Shown piece after piece: positions 32,853-41,401 of a stretch of DNA of 64,000 bases. The translations under genes and the position numbers were made by a program. Source of the DNA: Hymenobacter sp. HSC-4F20 (GTDB taxonomy: Bacteria; Bacteroidota; Bacteroidia; Cytophagales; Hymenobacteraceae). Position 1 is the first letter of the stretch, and the number at the start of each line of letters is the position of its first letter. A model generated the notes under the pieces. That model ran no database searches. It had not been told where the DNA came from and was given only the letters and a program-made list of their open reading frames with translations. The stretch lies in NCBI RefSeq assembly GCF_019599275.1, contig NZ_JAHZTD010000002.1, positions 1,178,001 to 1,242,000 on the forward strand. The letters are read 5' to 3'.

Positions 32853-33426
32853 CCCATGCTGGTGGCTGGCAGCTACCGTGGTCTTGCTCGCGGCCTGTGA
32901 CTCGGGACAGGATGCTACCGTGCGCCCTAACCCCGCTAACCGCAAACCGGCGTACTTCAATCTGTTGGGCTTTCTGCAAACCCAGGCTACCCTGCTCAAC
33001 CAGCGCCGGCCCGCCGTGGAAAAGCAGGTGCTCCTGCGCGACGGACAACGGGAAACCACCCGGGTAGCTACCACCGACTGGGCCAAGGAGCTCCAGATTT
33101 TCCAGCAGGCCGACATCAACAAGCCCGCCCTGCGTGGGTTGTATTTGGTTGATTCGGCTACTACCCCTCAGGGATTCATCCGCCGCAGCTACCGCCGGCA
33201 GACCGGCACCGAGCACCCGGTGGAGCAGCTGACAGTGGTCAGCGAGGGCCCTACCGTACGGGAACTCACGGCCACTGTTGCGCAGGATAATCCACTGGTA
33301 TACTCCGCCAAAACCCTAACCCTGCAGTGCCAGAACGGACAGGTGGTGCGCTACGGCGTGCGAGGCGTGCAGAAGCTCGTGCTCTTCGACTCGGTGCGCT
33401 ACGCCGTGCAGGCCCGGGTGCTGTAA
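32845..33426 (+). CDS. Lipoprotein of unknown function, overlapping gpmI
   Basis: The protein has 193 residues; the start ATG lies within the last codons of gpmI, an eight-base overlap that implies translational coupling. The signal MRSPCWWLAATVVLLAAC carries a lipobox (Cys18). The mature protein has regular beta strands (QVLLRDGQRETTRV, YLVDSATTPQGFIRRSY, EQLTVVSEGPTVRELTATV, QVVRYGVRGVQKLVLF), looking like a small beta-sandwich or barrel. I recognise no family. A perfect palindromic hairpin follows the stop. Confidence 0.7.
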   Translation: MRSPCWWLAATVVLLAACDSGQDATVRPNPANRKPAYFNLLGFLQTQATLLNQRRPAVEKQVLLRDGQRETTRVATTDWAKELQIFQQADINKPALRGLYLVDSATTPQGFIRRSYRRQTGTEHPVEQLTVVSEGPTVRELTATVAQDNPLVYSAKTLTLQCQNGQVVRYGVRGVQKLVLFDSVRYAVQARVL

Positions 33427-33447
33427 GCAGACCAGAGTAGACCAATG

Positions 33448-33479
33448 CATAAGGCCGCGGGGCGCCCCGCGGCCTTATG
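33448..33479. terminator. Perfect 32-base palindrome between convergent genes
   Basis: 33448-33463 is the exact reverse complement of 33464-33479, with no spacer; the arm begins CATAAGGCCGCGG. It can form a stem of about 14 pairs and should end transcription from both sides. No T-run is present. Confidence 0.7.
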
Positions 33480-33494
33480 TGGTAGCGGGAAGTT

Positions 33495-34085
33495 TTAGTC
33501 TAGGTAAGGCTCCACGCGCACGGCACTTAGTCGGCCGCTCTGGTAGAGTACCGACACGTAGTTGGTGCGCTCGGTGTCGCCGATGCGGACTTTGTCAGAG
33601 GTAGCGGCGGCGGCTCGGCAGGCGGGCTCCAGGCGAGTGCGCAGGCGGCGGCCATAGGCCGGCTGAAAATTGGTAATGGTAGCGTCGCGGAGCAGGTCTT
33701 TCTCTGGGGCCCGGTAGAACTCGAACACGTTGCCCTGGTGACGCACGAGCAGAATAGTATCTACCTGCCCTGCCTCGTGCAAATTCTTGAAAGGCCGCCG
33801 GGCCACTACCTTGGCCCCGGAAGCCAGCAGTTCCTGCATCGTTGGCTCCTCTCCGAAGGGCTGGCCGGCCAATGAGTCATTGGTGAGGCGTGCCACCCGC
33901 ACTACGCGACCAGCCAGGGGTGCCGAGGCAGCAGGGCGGCTAATTCTGGGCCGCTGCGTGGCCGATTTCCGGGCCGGCTCGCCGGTGCCGGCTGCCACTG
34001 GCGGGCTGGCACTCAGCAGTACCACGGCGCAGAGCGAGGTAGCCGAAACGACTTTAGCAGCAAACGATACCAGGGCGGCAAACAT
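33495..34085 (-). CDS. Exported protein of unknown function
   Basis: The protein has 196 residues with a signal-like N-terminus (ATSLCAVVLLSASPPVAAG). A basic Arg/Pro/Ala linker is followed by a domain with EEPTMQELLASGAKVVARRPF, VDTILLVRHQGNVFEFYRAPEKDLLRDATI and YVSVLYQSGRLSAVRVEPYLD. The pattern of strands suggests a compact alpha/beta domain. I recognise no family. It is monocistronic and converges on the lipoprotein downstream of gpmI. Confidence 0.6.
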   Translation of the reverse strand: MFAALVSFAAKVVSATSLCAVVLLSASPPVAAGTGEPARKSATQRPRISRPAASAPLAGRVVRVARLTNDSLAGQPFGEEPTMQELLASGAKVVARRPFKNLHEAGQVDTILLVRHQGNVFEFYRAPEKDLLRDATITNFQPAYGRRLRTRLEPACRAAAATSDKVRIGDTERTNYVSVLYQSGRLSAVRVEPYLD

Positions 34086-34184
34086 AACACGCGAATTTTC
34101 TGACCTATACGCAAAGCTCGGAGCCGTGGCCTGCTTATAGCTCGTTATTTCGCTTGAATAGTGTGAGTTGCCGGTCAGCTGAGC

Positions 34185-34607
34185 CTACTCGCCCATCAGC
34201 GTTGCCAGCACCCAACGACGCCCGCCGTGGTTGCGGTGCTCCCCCAGGTAAATACCCTGCCAGGTACCCAGGGCCAGTTCGCCCTTGCTGATGGGCACAC
34301 TCACGGCGTGGCCTAGCAGGCTGGCCTTGAGGTGGGCCGGCATATCGTCGGGGCCTTCCAGGGTGTGGCGGAAGTAGGGAGCATTTTCGGGCACCGTGCG
34401 GTTAAAAAACTGCTCGAAATCGTGGCGCACGGTAGGGTCCGCATTTTCGTTGATGCTCAGGCTGGCGGAGGTGTGCTGGATAAAGAAGTGGGCCGTGCCC
34501 ACCCGCAGCTGCTCCAGCTCCGGCAGCTCCGCCACCAGCAAGTCGGTAATTAAATGAAAGCCCCGGCTCAGGGCCGGCAGGCGCAGGCGTTTCTGAATAA
34601 AGTGCAT
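34185..34607 (-). CDS. YjbQ/UPF0047 family protein
   Basis: The protein has 140 residues and matches UPF0047 along its length: GFHLITDLLVAELPEL, GTAHFFIQHTSASLSINENADPTVRHDFEQFF, SLLGHAVSVPISKGELALGTWQGIYLGEHRNHGGRRWVLATLMG. Conserved His, Asn and Glu residues form the family's active-site-like cluster; E. coli YjbQ is reported to have thiamine-phosphate synthase activity, though the true role is unsettled. It starts eight bases after the beta-helix lipoprotein gene stops and so is co-transcribed with it. Confidence 0.92.
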   Translation of the reverse strand: MHFIQKRLRLPALSRGFHLITDLLVAELPELEQLRVGTAHFFIQHTSASLSINENADPTVRHDFEQFFNRTVPENAPYFRHTLEGPDDMPAHLKASLLGHAVSVPISKGELALGTWQGIYLGEHRNHGGRRWVLATLMGE

Positions 34608-34615
34608 AGGCTACA

Positions 34616-36142
34616 CTACGGATTTTTTCGCTCGTAGGCACCAATATCCGGCGGACTCAGGCGCGGGCGGTTCAGCAGGTCCGTCGTCGGGCTGGGTAGG
34701 GCGGCGGCACGGTTGCTGGCCGGTGAAAGCGTATCCAGCTGGTAGTCGAAGGTTTTGCCGCGTGGGCGGTAGGGCGTACTGCGGAACAGATAGGTGGGAC
34801 CCTCCACGGGGTTGAGGATGTTGCCATTCTTAGCCTGCCCCAGCGCCCCGGTATTGTCGTACTTTTTGGTGCGCAGGACGCTGGTGCTGATGCTGATACT
34901 GCCGGCGTACTGCTCCCCATTGACGAAGGATAGCTCTTCCATATCGCGCGCGTTGCCCCACACAATGGAGTTGCGCATGGTCAGGCGCGGGGCAATGGCG
35001 GGGCGGGCCTGGCCGTTTACTTCAATGGCATCGGCCAGCAGGAAGGTAGGCGTTTGCCGGTTAGCCTGGGTAGTGTAGTTGGCAATAGTGCAGTAATCGA
35101 ACTGATAGATACCGCCCTGCACGCCGTACACGGCGTACTGCTCGCAGTTGGCCAGCAGCGTGTTGCGCACCGTGAAATCGGCCGACAAGCCCAAGATGGC
35201 TGCCCCTTCCAGGCCAATGGCCAGCCCTGCATTGGTGAAGGCTTGCTTGGCGCTGGAAATGTTCTGAATAGTAGTATTTTCTACCCGAACGCTGGGAAAC
35301 GGCCGCAATGCCCGCGGGTTGATGACCAGTAGCCCAAAAGCGCTGTTCTTGATGTCGGCGTAGCGTACTACGTTGTTGCGGCTGCTGGACAGAAACCAGA
35401 TACCAGCCCATTGCCCCGGGGTATCGGCGTACATGGCCTCGCGCCGGTCGCCCTGAAAGCGAACGAAGTTACGGTTGTCCGGCTTCAGCTCCCCGGTAGG
35501 CTGGTAGGCAGGGTTCACCAACAGCTGCCCGCCTACCAGCAAGGCGGCCCCGGCGTGGCTGTATATGCGGGCCCCTGGCTCAATGGTCAGCGTCACGGCC
35601 GAATCCACCAGGGCGTAGTCGTAAATAACGTGGGGCTTGTCGGCCTTCCACACCGCATCCTTGGTTATCTCCTCACGGTTGTGGAAGTAGGCGTTCTGCC
35701 CGTAGCTCACAATTTTTACCTGCTGGTCGTTGCCATTAGTGCGGAAGCGCAGGTCGTCGACCAGCAGAAAGGGCTTCAGGTCGCCGGGGGTAGGATCAAT
35801 GGTGGCACGCACCAGCACCAGCAGGCTGTCTTTGCCCCGGATTTCCACGTCGCGGGCCACGGATCCGGCGTCGCCGTTGATGAGCAGGCTGTAGGTGATG
35901 CCAGGCTGGTTTTGCAGGCTGATTTCCGACACCTTCACGGCCTGAGGGTTGCGGTTATACACCCATAGGCGCTTGCTTACCGTGCCTATCGTCACGAACA
36001 CAGTATCAAACTTCACCGTGTCCAGGGAAAACTCCAGCCGGGCGCTACCATCCGTTGTAAGCAGATCTTCCTTGGGCTCGCAGCCGGGGAGCAGCACTGT
36101 AACGGCTGAAAGCAACAAAAGCAGCGGGAGTAGAAAGCGCAT
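34616..36142 (-). CDS. Right-handed beta-helix lipoprotein
   Basis: The protein has 508 residues. The lipobox is VLLPGC (Cys21). An Ig-like domain comes first (LEFSLDTVKFDTVFVTIGTVSKRL...), then a parallel beta-helix with repeated turns (LTIEPGARIYSHAGAALLVGG, NVVRYADIKNSAFGLLVIN, VENTTIQNISS, VRNTLLANCEQYAVYGV, MRNSIVWGN). The C-terminus PPDIGAYERK is the DIGAYE motif typical of choice-of-anchor/beta-helix surface proteins in Bacteroidota. It probably sits on the outer membrane and binds or cleaves a polysaccharide; no catalytic triad is evident. It is the first gene of the unit with the YjbQ gene. Confidence 0.85.
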   Translation of the reverse strand: MRFLLPLLLLLSAVTVLLPGCEPKEDLLTTDGSARLEFSLDTVKFDTVFVTIGTVSKRLWVYNRNPQAVKVSEISLQNQPGITYSLLINGDAGSVARDVEIRGKDSLLVLVRATIDPTPGDLKPFLLVDDLRFRTNGNDQQVKIVSYGQNAYFHNREEITKDAVWKADKPHVIYDYALVDSAVTLTIEPGARIYSHAGAALLVGGQLLVNPAYQPTGELKPDNRNFVRFQGDRREAMYADTPGQWAGIWFLSSSRNNVVRYADIKNSAFGLLVINPRALRPFPSVRVENTTIQNISSAKQAFTNAGLAIGLEGAAILGLSADFTVRNTLLANCEQYAVYGVQGGIYQFDYCTIANYTTQANRQTPTFLLADAIEVNGQARPAIAPRLTMRNSIVWGNARDMEELSFVNGEQYAGSISISTSVLRTKKYDNTGALGQAKNGNILNPVEGPTYLFRSTPYRPRGKTFDYQLDTLSPASNRAAALPSPTTDLLNRPRLSPPDIGAYERKNP

Positions 36143-36168
36143 AGAGAGAAACGGAAACCCATAAAAGC

Positions 36169-36248
36169 TGTCATCCTGAGCCGTGCGAAGGGCCTCTACT
36201 GGTACTAACTACCTTCTGCAGAGAACCTTCGCACGGCTCAGGATGACA
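36169..36248. repeat. Palindromic dispersed repeat with perfect 23-bp arms
   Basis: 36169-36191 and 36226-36248 are exact complements (TGTCATCCTGAGCC... and ...GGCTCAGGATGACA), with a 34-base centre that adds four more pairs after a small internal loop. A diverged relative lies at 9942-10038. It sits between prfA and the beta-helix gene and may be a non-autonomous element or REP-like unit. Confidence 0.75.
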
Positions 36249-36269
36249 AACGAGTGGCTGGCAATAAAA

Positions 36270-37340
36270 TTACGCTACGCCTTCCTGTAGGCGCTCGGCG
36301 CTTTCAGCAATGCGCAGTTGCTCCACAAAATCATCAATGCTACCGTCCATCACGGCGCTCAGGTTGTACACCGTGTAGCCGATGCGGTGGTCGGTTACGC
36401 GGCCCTGCGGGTAGTTGTACGTGCGAATTTTGTCCGACCGGTCGCCGCCGCCAATCATGCTCTTACGGGCGGCGCCTTCGGCTTCGTTCTTTTTGGCCAG
36501 CTCAATTTCGTAGAGGCGGGAGCGAAGTACCTGTAAGGCCTTATCAAAGTTCTTGAGCTGCGACTTCTGATCCTGGCACTGCGCTACAATGCCGGTAGGA
36601 ATGTGGGTAAGGCGCACAGCCGAATAGGTAGTGTTTACCGACTGCCCTCCCGGGCCCGACGACATAAACAGGTCCTTGCGCACGTCGTTCATGTCGATTT
36701 CCACGTCCAGTTCTTCAGCCTCCGGCATCACCACTACCGAAGCCACCGAGGTGTGAATGCGGCCCTGGGTTTCGGTAGCTGGCACGCGCTGTACGCGGTG
36801 CACCCCCGACTCGAACTTGAGTTTGCCGTACACGTCTTCGCCCTTCACGGCCAGAATAATTTCTTTGTAGCCGCCCGAAGTGCCTTCGGTAGCGTCCACC
36901 AGCTCCATCTTCCAGCCGTGCTTTTCGGCAAAGCGCATGTACATGCGCTGCAAGTCGCCGGCGAAGATGGCCGCCTCGTCGCCGCCGGCCCCGGCCCGGA
37001 TTTCCATGATAATGTCCTTGGAGTCGTTGGGGTCTTTGGGGATAAGCAGCTCCTTGATGACGGTTTCCAGCCGCTCCTGCTCGGGGTAGAGCGTTTCCAG
37101 CTCGTCCTTCGCCATCTGGCGGAAGTCCTCGTCCTTCTCAGTGGCAATAACCTCCTTCGCGCCGTCGATGTTGGCCAACACATTCTGGTAGGCCTTGTAC
37201 TCGACCACGATTTTGTTCAGGTCCTTGTATTCTTTGTTGAGGGCCTTGAAGCGTTTCATGTCGCTCATGGCTTCGGGTTGGGTAAGCTGTTCGCTCACGT
37301 CCTCAAAGCGCTTTTGGATGGCCTCCAGTTTGTCTAGCAT
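36270..37340 (-). CDS. prfA: Peptide chain release factor 1
   Basis: This 356-residue class I release factor reads UAA and UAG. The peptidyl-hydrolysis motif GGQ is at 231-233 (SSGPGGQSVNTTYSAVRL) and the RF1 stop-recognition motif P-x-T is seen as PAT (187-189) in RVPATETQGRIHTSVASV. The N-terminal coiled domain and the EIRAGAGGDEAAIFAGDL core are intact. The length is normal. A TACCTTTG -7 box lies at 37369-37376. Confidence 0.97.
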   Translation of the reverse strand: MLDKLEAIQKRFEDVSEQLTQPEAMSDMKRFKALNKEYKDLNKIVVEYKAYQNVLANIDGAKEVIATEKDEDFRQMAKDELETLYPEQERLETVIKELLIPKDPNDSKDIIMEIRAGAGGDEAAIFAGDLQRMYMRFAEKHGWKMELVDATEGTSGGYKEIILAVKGEDVYGKLKFESGVHRVQRVPATETQGRIHTSVASVVVMPEAEELDVEIDMNDVRKDLFMSSGPGGQSVNTTYSAVRLTHIPTGIVAQCQDQKSQLKNFDKALQVLRSRLYEIELAKKNEAEGAARKSMIGGGDRSDKIRTYNYPQGRVTDHRIGYTVYNLSAVMDGSIDDFVEQLRIAESAERLQEGVA

Positions 37341-37368
37341 CTTGCCTTCAGAAAATGTATTGGGAGTG

Positions 37369-37376
37369 CAAAGGTA
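37369..37376 (-). promoter_or_regulatory. -7 promoter box of prfA
   Basis: The minus strand reads TACCTTTG (TAnnTTTG), 28 bases upstream of the prfA ATG. A -33 box is not evident. Confidence 0.55.
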
Positions 37377-37609
37377 CGGAAACGCCGCTGACCTTGAACA
37401 GGGCGAAAGTAGTTGAGTAGAAAGCTGCTGCCCCGGCCTCCGCTACGGCCCCAGGCCGCTGGATTCGGCCTCGGGTAGGAGCAGCCCAGGGCCCGCCCCG
37501 ACCCCGGCCATGACGGGCTAGGGTAGCTTCCGCAAAAATTAAATTATTTATATCTTAAACGCTTATCGTTTTAAAAAATTCCTACTTTGCAGCCATCAAC
37601 CCCGCGCTC

Positions 37610-37699
37610 ATGGCCCTGCTTCGTGCCTTTTATGCTCCTACCCGCGCACTGCCCATCCTGCTGATGGGCACAGGAACAACCGTGATTACAACCCGCTAA
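37610..37699 (+). CDS. Threonine-rich leader peptide of the thr operon
   Basis: This is a 29-codon reading frame, ATG 37610 to TAA 37697-37699, too short for usual gene finders. Its end reads MGTGTTVITTR: five of the last nine codons are Thr and one is Ile. Thr and Ile codons are the regulatory codons of the E. coli thrL leader, which controls the same genes. The AT-rich stretch at 37535-37580 just upstream should hold the promoter (a near -7 box TACTTTG lies at 37583-37589). The leader ends inside the hairpins of the attenuator. The protein itself probably has no function. Confidence 0.8.
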   Translation: MALLRAFYAPTRALPILLMGTGTTVITTR

Positions 37700-37797
37700 A
37701 GCGGGCCGCGGAACTCCATTCTTCTCACTGTATTCGCCGCCCGCCTCGCCGGTACTCCTCTTACTTAGGATGCCGGGCCGACGCGGGCCTTTTCTTG
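37692..37797 (+). promoter_or_regulatory. Transcription attenuator of the thr operon
   Basis: Three competing stems are visible. (1) Protector: CCCGC 37692-37696 with GCGGG 37701-37705, the leader stop codon in its loop. (2) Antiterminator: 37701-37711 with 37734-37744, ten pairs around one mismatch. (3) Terminator: 37739-37752 with 37773-37788, starting with six GC pairs and ending before CTTTTCTTG. Segment 37739-37744 pairs in either (2) or (3), never both. A ribosome stalled at the Thr codons frees 37701-37711 and favours (2); a ribosome at the stop covers it and favours (3). Confidence 0.78.
37739..37797 (+). terminator. Terminator stem of the thr attenuator
   Basis: GCCCGC (37739-37744) pairs with GCGGGC (37783-37788) and continues as TCG/CGA and CC-GG pairs after a mismatch and bulges. 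The loop is about 20 bases. The T-rich tract CTTTTCTTG follows, 25 bases before the thrA start. Confidence 0.72.
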
Positions 37798-37821
37798 TTC
37801 CTACCTATGACGCTACAGGCT

Positions 37822-40266
37822 ATGCAGGTTCTAAAATTCGGAGGCTCGTCGGTGGCGACGGCCGAAACCATTCGCCAAGTGCTGGCGCTGGCGGAAGCCG
37901 CTGCCCGGCGGCACCCAACAGTCGTGGTAGTATCGGCCCTGAGCGGGGTGACGGACGCCCTGATTCGGGCCGGCCACCAAGCGGCCACGAACGACGTGGG
38001 TTACCAGGAGCAGCTGCGGGAGCTGGAGCACCGCCACTTAGCCCTGGTGCGGGAGTTGCTACCCCTCACGGGGCAGAGCAGCGTGCTAAGCTTCGTCAAA
38101 ACACATTGTAACGAACTGGAAAGCCTCTGCAACGGCGTTTTTGCGCTGGGCGAGTTGTCGGCGCGGGCCTTGGACCGGCTGGTGAGCTACGGGGAGCTGC
38201 TTTCCTCCCGGATAGTAGCGGCGGGGCTGGCAGCGCGGGGCACGGCCCACCAGTGGCTCGATAGCCGCCAGTTGATCCGCACGGACGCCCGCTACGGCCA
38301 CGCGGCCGTCGACTTTGCTACCACCAATGCCCAGATTCAGGCCGCCGTGAACGGGGCCGAGGTAGCACTCTACGTAGCCCCCGGCTTTGTGGCCGCCGCC
38401 CCGGACGGCAGCACCACCACCCTGGGCCGCGGCGGCTCCGATTATACGGCGGCCATTTTCGCCGGAGCCCTGGGCGCCAGCCAGCTGGAAATCTGGACCG
38501 ATGTAAGCGGCATGATGACGGCCGACCCGCGGCTGGTGCGGGCCGCCCGGCCTATTCCGCGCATCTCCTACCAGGAGGCCATGGAACTCTCGCACTTCGG
38601 GGCCAAGGTGCTATACCCGCCTACCATCCAGCCGGTTATGCGCCGGGGCATTCCGCTCTGGATCAAGAACACGTTTGCGCCCCAGGACGAGGGCACGCTG
38701 GTGGAGGTGGCCCCGCCGGCCCATCAGGCCATCGTGCGGGGCATTTCCAGCATCGGGCCGGTGGCGTTGCTACGGCTGGAAGGCAGCGGCATGGTGGGCA
38801 TTCCGGGGTTTTCGCGCCGCTTGTTTGCCGCCCTGGCCCAGGAGCAAATCAACGTAATTCTCATTACCCAAAGCTCCTCGGAGCACTCCATTTCGGTGGC
38901 CGTGAGTACGGCCGAGGCCACGCGCGCCCAGCAGGCGGCTAATGCCGAGTTTGCTGCTGAAATCGGGGCTGGCCGCCTCGATCCGCTGTACCGGGAGGAC
39001 GAGCTGGCTATTGTGGCGCTGGTGGGGGAGCAGATGAAAAACCACCCCGGCATCAGTGGCCGCCTGTTCGGGGCGCTGGGGCAGAATGGGGTCAACATCC
39101 GGGCCATTGCCCAGGGCTCCTCGGAGAAGAACATTTCCACCGTTATCCGGCAGCAGGATGTGCGCAAGGCCATCAACGTGCTGCACGAAACGTTCTTCGA
39201 GGCCACTACCCGGCAGGTAAACGTGGTAGTTACCGGCGTGGGCAATGTAGGTGGCAAGCTGCTGGAGCAACTGGCCCGGCAGCAGCGCTGGCTGCGCGAG
39301 AAGCTGCGCCTGAACCTGCGGGTAGTGGGCCTGGCCAACAGCCGGCAGTTTGTGCTCGCCGAAGAGGGTATTGACTTGACCAATTGGCAACCGGCGCTGG
39401 CCGCCGGCGCCCCCCTGAGCCTGCCGGCCCTCACCGAGCAGCTGCTGGCCCTGAATCTGCGCAACACCGTGTTCGTGGATGTGACGGCCAGCGCCGAGGT
39501 AGCGCAGGTATACGCCGGACTGCTGGCCCGTAGCGTGGCGGTAGTAGCCTGCAACAAGGTAGCGGCATCCTCGGAGTACGAGAACTATGCCCACCTCAAG
39601 GCCTTGGCCCAGGAGTTCAACACGCAGTTTCTCTTTGAAACCAACGTAGGCGCAGGCCTGCCCGTCATCGGGACGCTAGGCGACCTGCTGCGCAGCGGCG
39701 ACGAGGTGCAACGCCTAGAAGCCGTGCTTTCGGGCACCCTGAACTTTGTGTTCAACCACTACGACGGGTCGCGGCCCTTCGCCGAGGTGGTGCGCCAGGC
39801 CCAGGCCGAAGGCTACACCGAGCCCGACCCCCGCCTTGATCTGACCGGGGTAGACGTGGCCCGCAAAATCCTGATTCTGGCCCGCGAGGCCGGCCACGCC
39901 CTGGAAATGAGCGACGTCGAGAATGCCTCCTTCCTGCCCGTTTCCTGCCTGGAGGGCGACGTGCCGGCTTTCTACGAGCAGTTGGCGGCGCACGAGCCCC
40001 ACTTCCGGGCTCTGTATGAGGCCGCGGCGGCCAACGGAGAGAAGCTGCGGTTTGTGGCCAGTTTTGCGGCGGGACAGGCCCGGGTGGGCCTCCAGGCCCT
40101 ACCTCCCCACCACGATTTGTATTCCCTGCAGGGCAAGGACAACGCGGTGCTGTTCTACACCAACCGCTACACTCAGCAGCCCCTCGTCATTAAAGGGGCC
40201 GGCGCCGGGGCCGAAGTAACAGCCTCGGGCGTATTTGCCGATATTCTGCGGGCGGTGCAGTCGTAG
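37822..40266 (+). CDS. thrA: Bifunctional aspartokinase/homoserine dehydrogenase
   Basis: The protein has 814 residues from ATG 37822 (MQVLKFGGSSVATAETIRQV), matching the E. coli ThrA start; ATG 37807 is an alternative. Aspartokinase comes first (KFGGSS, VVSALSGVTDAL, TTTLGRGGSDYTA), then two ACT domains (QEQINVILITQSSSEHSISVAV; LGQNGVNIRAIAQGSSEKNIS), then homoserine dehydrogenase (VVVTGVGNVGGKLLEQL, VACNKVAAS, ETNVGAGLPVI, GTLNFVFNHYDG, GYTEPDPRLDLTGVDVARK). It catalyses the first and third steps of the threonine branch and should be feedback-inhibited through the ACT domains. It is the first gene of thrABC, behind the attenuator. Confidence 0.96.
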   Translation: MQVLKFGGSSVATAETIRQVLALAEAAARRHPTVVVVSALSGVTDALIRAGHQAATNDVGYQEQLRELEHRHLALVRELLPLTGQSSVLSFVKTHCNELESLCNGVFALGELSARALDRLVSYGELLSSRIVAAGLAARGTAHQWLDSRQLIRTDARYGHAAVDFATTNAQIQAAVNGAEVALYVAPGFVAAAPDGSTTTLGRGGSDYTAAIFAGALGASQLEIWTDVSGMMTADPRLVRAARPIPRISYQEAMELSHFGAKVLYPPTIQPVMRRGIPLWIKNTFAPQDEGTLVEVAPPAHQAIVRGISSIGPVALLRLEGSGMVGIPGFSRRLFAALAQEQINVILITQSSSEHSISVAVSTAEATRAQQAANAEFAAEIGAGRLDPLYREDELAIVALVGEQMKNHPGISGRLFGALGQNGVNIRAIAQGSSEKNISTVIRQQDVRKAINVLHETFFEATTRQVNVVVTGVGNVGGKLLEQLARQQRWLREKLRLNLRVVGLANSRQFVLAEEGIDLTNWQPALAAGAPLSLPALTEQLLALNLRNTVFVDVTASAEVAQVYAGLLARSVAVVACNKVAASSEYENYAHLKALAQEFNTQFLFETNVGAGLPVIGTLGDLLRSGDEVQRLEAVLSGTLNFVFNHYDGSRPFAEVVRQAQAEGYTEPDPRLDLTGVDVARKILILAREAGHALEMSDVENASFLPVSCLEGDVPAFYEQLAAHEPHFRALYEAAAANGEKLRFVASFAAGQARVGLQALPPHHDLYSLQGKDNAVLFYTNRYTQQPLVIKGAGAGAEVTASGVFADILRAVQS

Positions 40267-40319
40267 CGCGCAGCTACCTGCCCCGTCCGTACTTGTTTTC
40301 CTACCTAGTCCTCCAGCCT

Positions 40320-41282
40320 ATGACTTTTTCCTCTGCTCCCCTCACCGTGCTGGCTCCCGCCACCGTCGCCAACGTGGTGTGTGGGTTTGATGTGCTGGGC
40401 TTTGCGCTAGCCGAGCCCAACGACACCATGCAGCTGCGCCTGACTGACCAGCCCGGCGTGGCCATCATTCACGAAGACGAATTTGGCCTGCCAACGGAGC
40501 CCTCGCGCAATGTGGCAGGCGCAGCTCTGTTGGCCATGCTTCGGGGCGTGCCCGAGGAGGTGGGCGTAGAAGTGCGGATTCGCAAAACCATTCGGCCGGG
40601 CAGCGGCATTGGCAGCAGCGCGGCCAGCGCGGCGGGGGCCGTAGTGGGGTTGAACCAGCTGCTCGGCCAGCGCTTCACACTGCCGGAGCTGGTACACTAC
40701 GCCATGTACGGAGAGGAAGTAGCCTCCGGGGTACGCCACGCCGACAACATTGCGCCCGCCATTTATGGCGGCGTAACTCTGATTCGGGCTACTGTGCCGG
40801 CGCCCGACATTGTGCCCCTGGACGCACCGCCCCTGTTCGTGACGGTAGTGCACCCCCAAATTGAGGTAAAGACCTCGGACGCCCGCCGGATTCTCAAGCA
40901 GGAAGTGCCCCTGCGCGACGCCATCCGGCAGTGGGGCAACGTGGGGGGACTGGTAGCGGGCCTACTTCAGCACGACTACAGCCTGATTAGCCGCTCCCTG
41001 GAAGACGTAATTGTGGAACCTGTGCGCAGCATCCTGATTCCGGGTTTTCAAGACGTGAAGGACGGCAGCCGGATAGCCGGTGCCCTGGGCGGCGGCATTT
41101 CCGGCTCGGGCCCGTCGCTGTTCATGCTCAGCCAGGACGAGGCTACTGCCCGAGCCGTGGAAAACGTCATGCACGCTACCTACCAGCGCCTGGGTCTGGC
41201 CTACCACACCTACGTCACGACGATTAACCCGGTGGGCTGCCAGATACTGGTGGAAAGCGCCAGTACGGCCCCCGTACTCTAA
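40320..41282 (+). CDS. thrB: Homoserine kinase
   Basis: The protein has 320 residues from ATG 40320 (MTFSSAPLTVLAPATVANVV); an upstream in-frame ATG lacks a family-like N-terminus. It is a GHMP kinase: the ATP-binding loop is RPGSGIGSSAASAAGAVVGLN, and the C-terminal GGGISGSGPSLFMLS is the third GHMP motif. It phosphorylates homoserine. It begins 53 bases after thrA and is followed by thrC, the standard operon order. Confidence 0.96.
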   Translation: MTFSSAPLTVLAPATVANVVCGFDVLGFALAEPNDTMQLRLTDQPGVAIIHEDEFGLPTEPSRNVAGAALLAMLRGVPEEVGVEVRIRKTIRPGSGIGSSAASAAGAVVGLNQLLGQRFTLPELVHYAMYGEEVASGVRHADNIAPAIYGGVTLIRATVPAPDIVPLDAPPLFVTVVHPQIEVKTSDARRILKQEVPLRDAIRQWGNVGGLVAGLLQHDYSLISRSLEDVIVEPVRSILIPGFQDVKDGSRIAGALGGGISGSGPSLFMLSQDEATARAVENVMHATYQRLGLAYHTYVTTINPVGCQILVESASTAPVL

Positions 41283-41401
41283 CCCCGTACTTCGGTCTAG
41301 CTTACTCGCAGTTCACCGCCGACGCCCGCGCGCCGGCCCAGCAGCCAAAATTGGCGTTCTGCCGCCGCGGCCTACCGCTTTTTTCTTCGCCTTCCCTTTT
41401 T

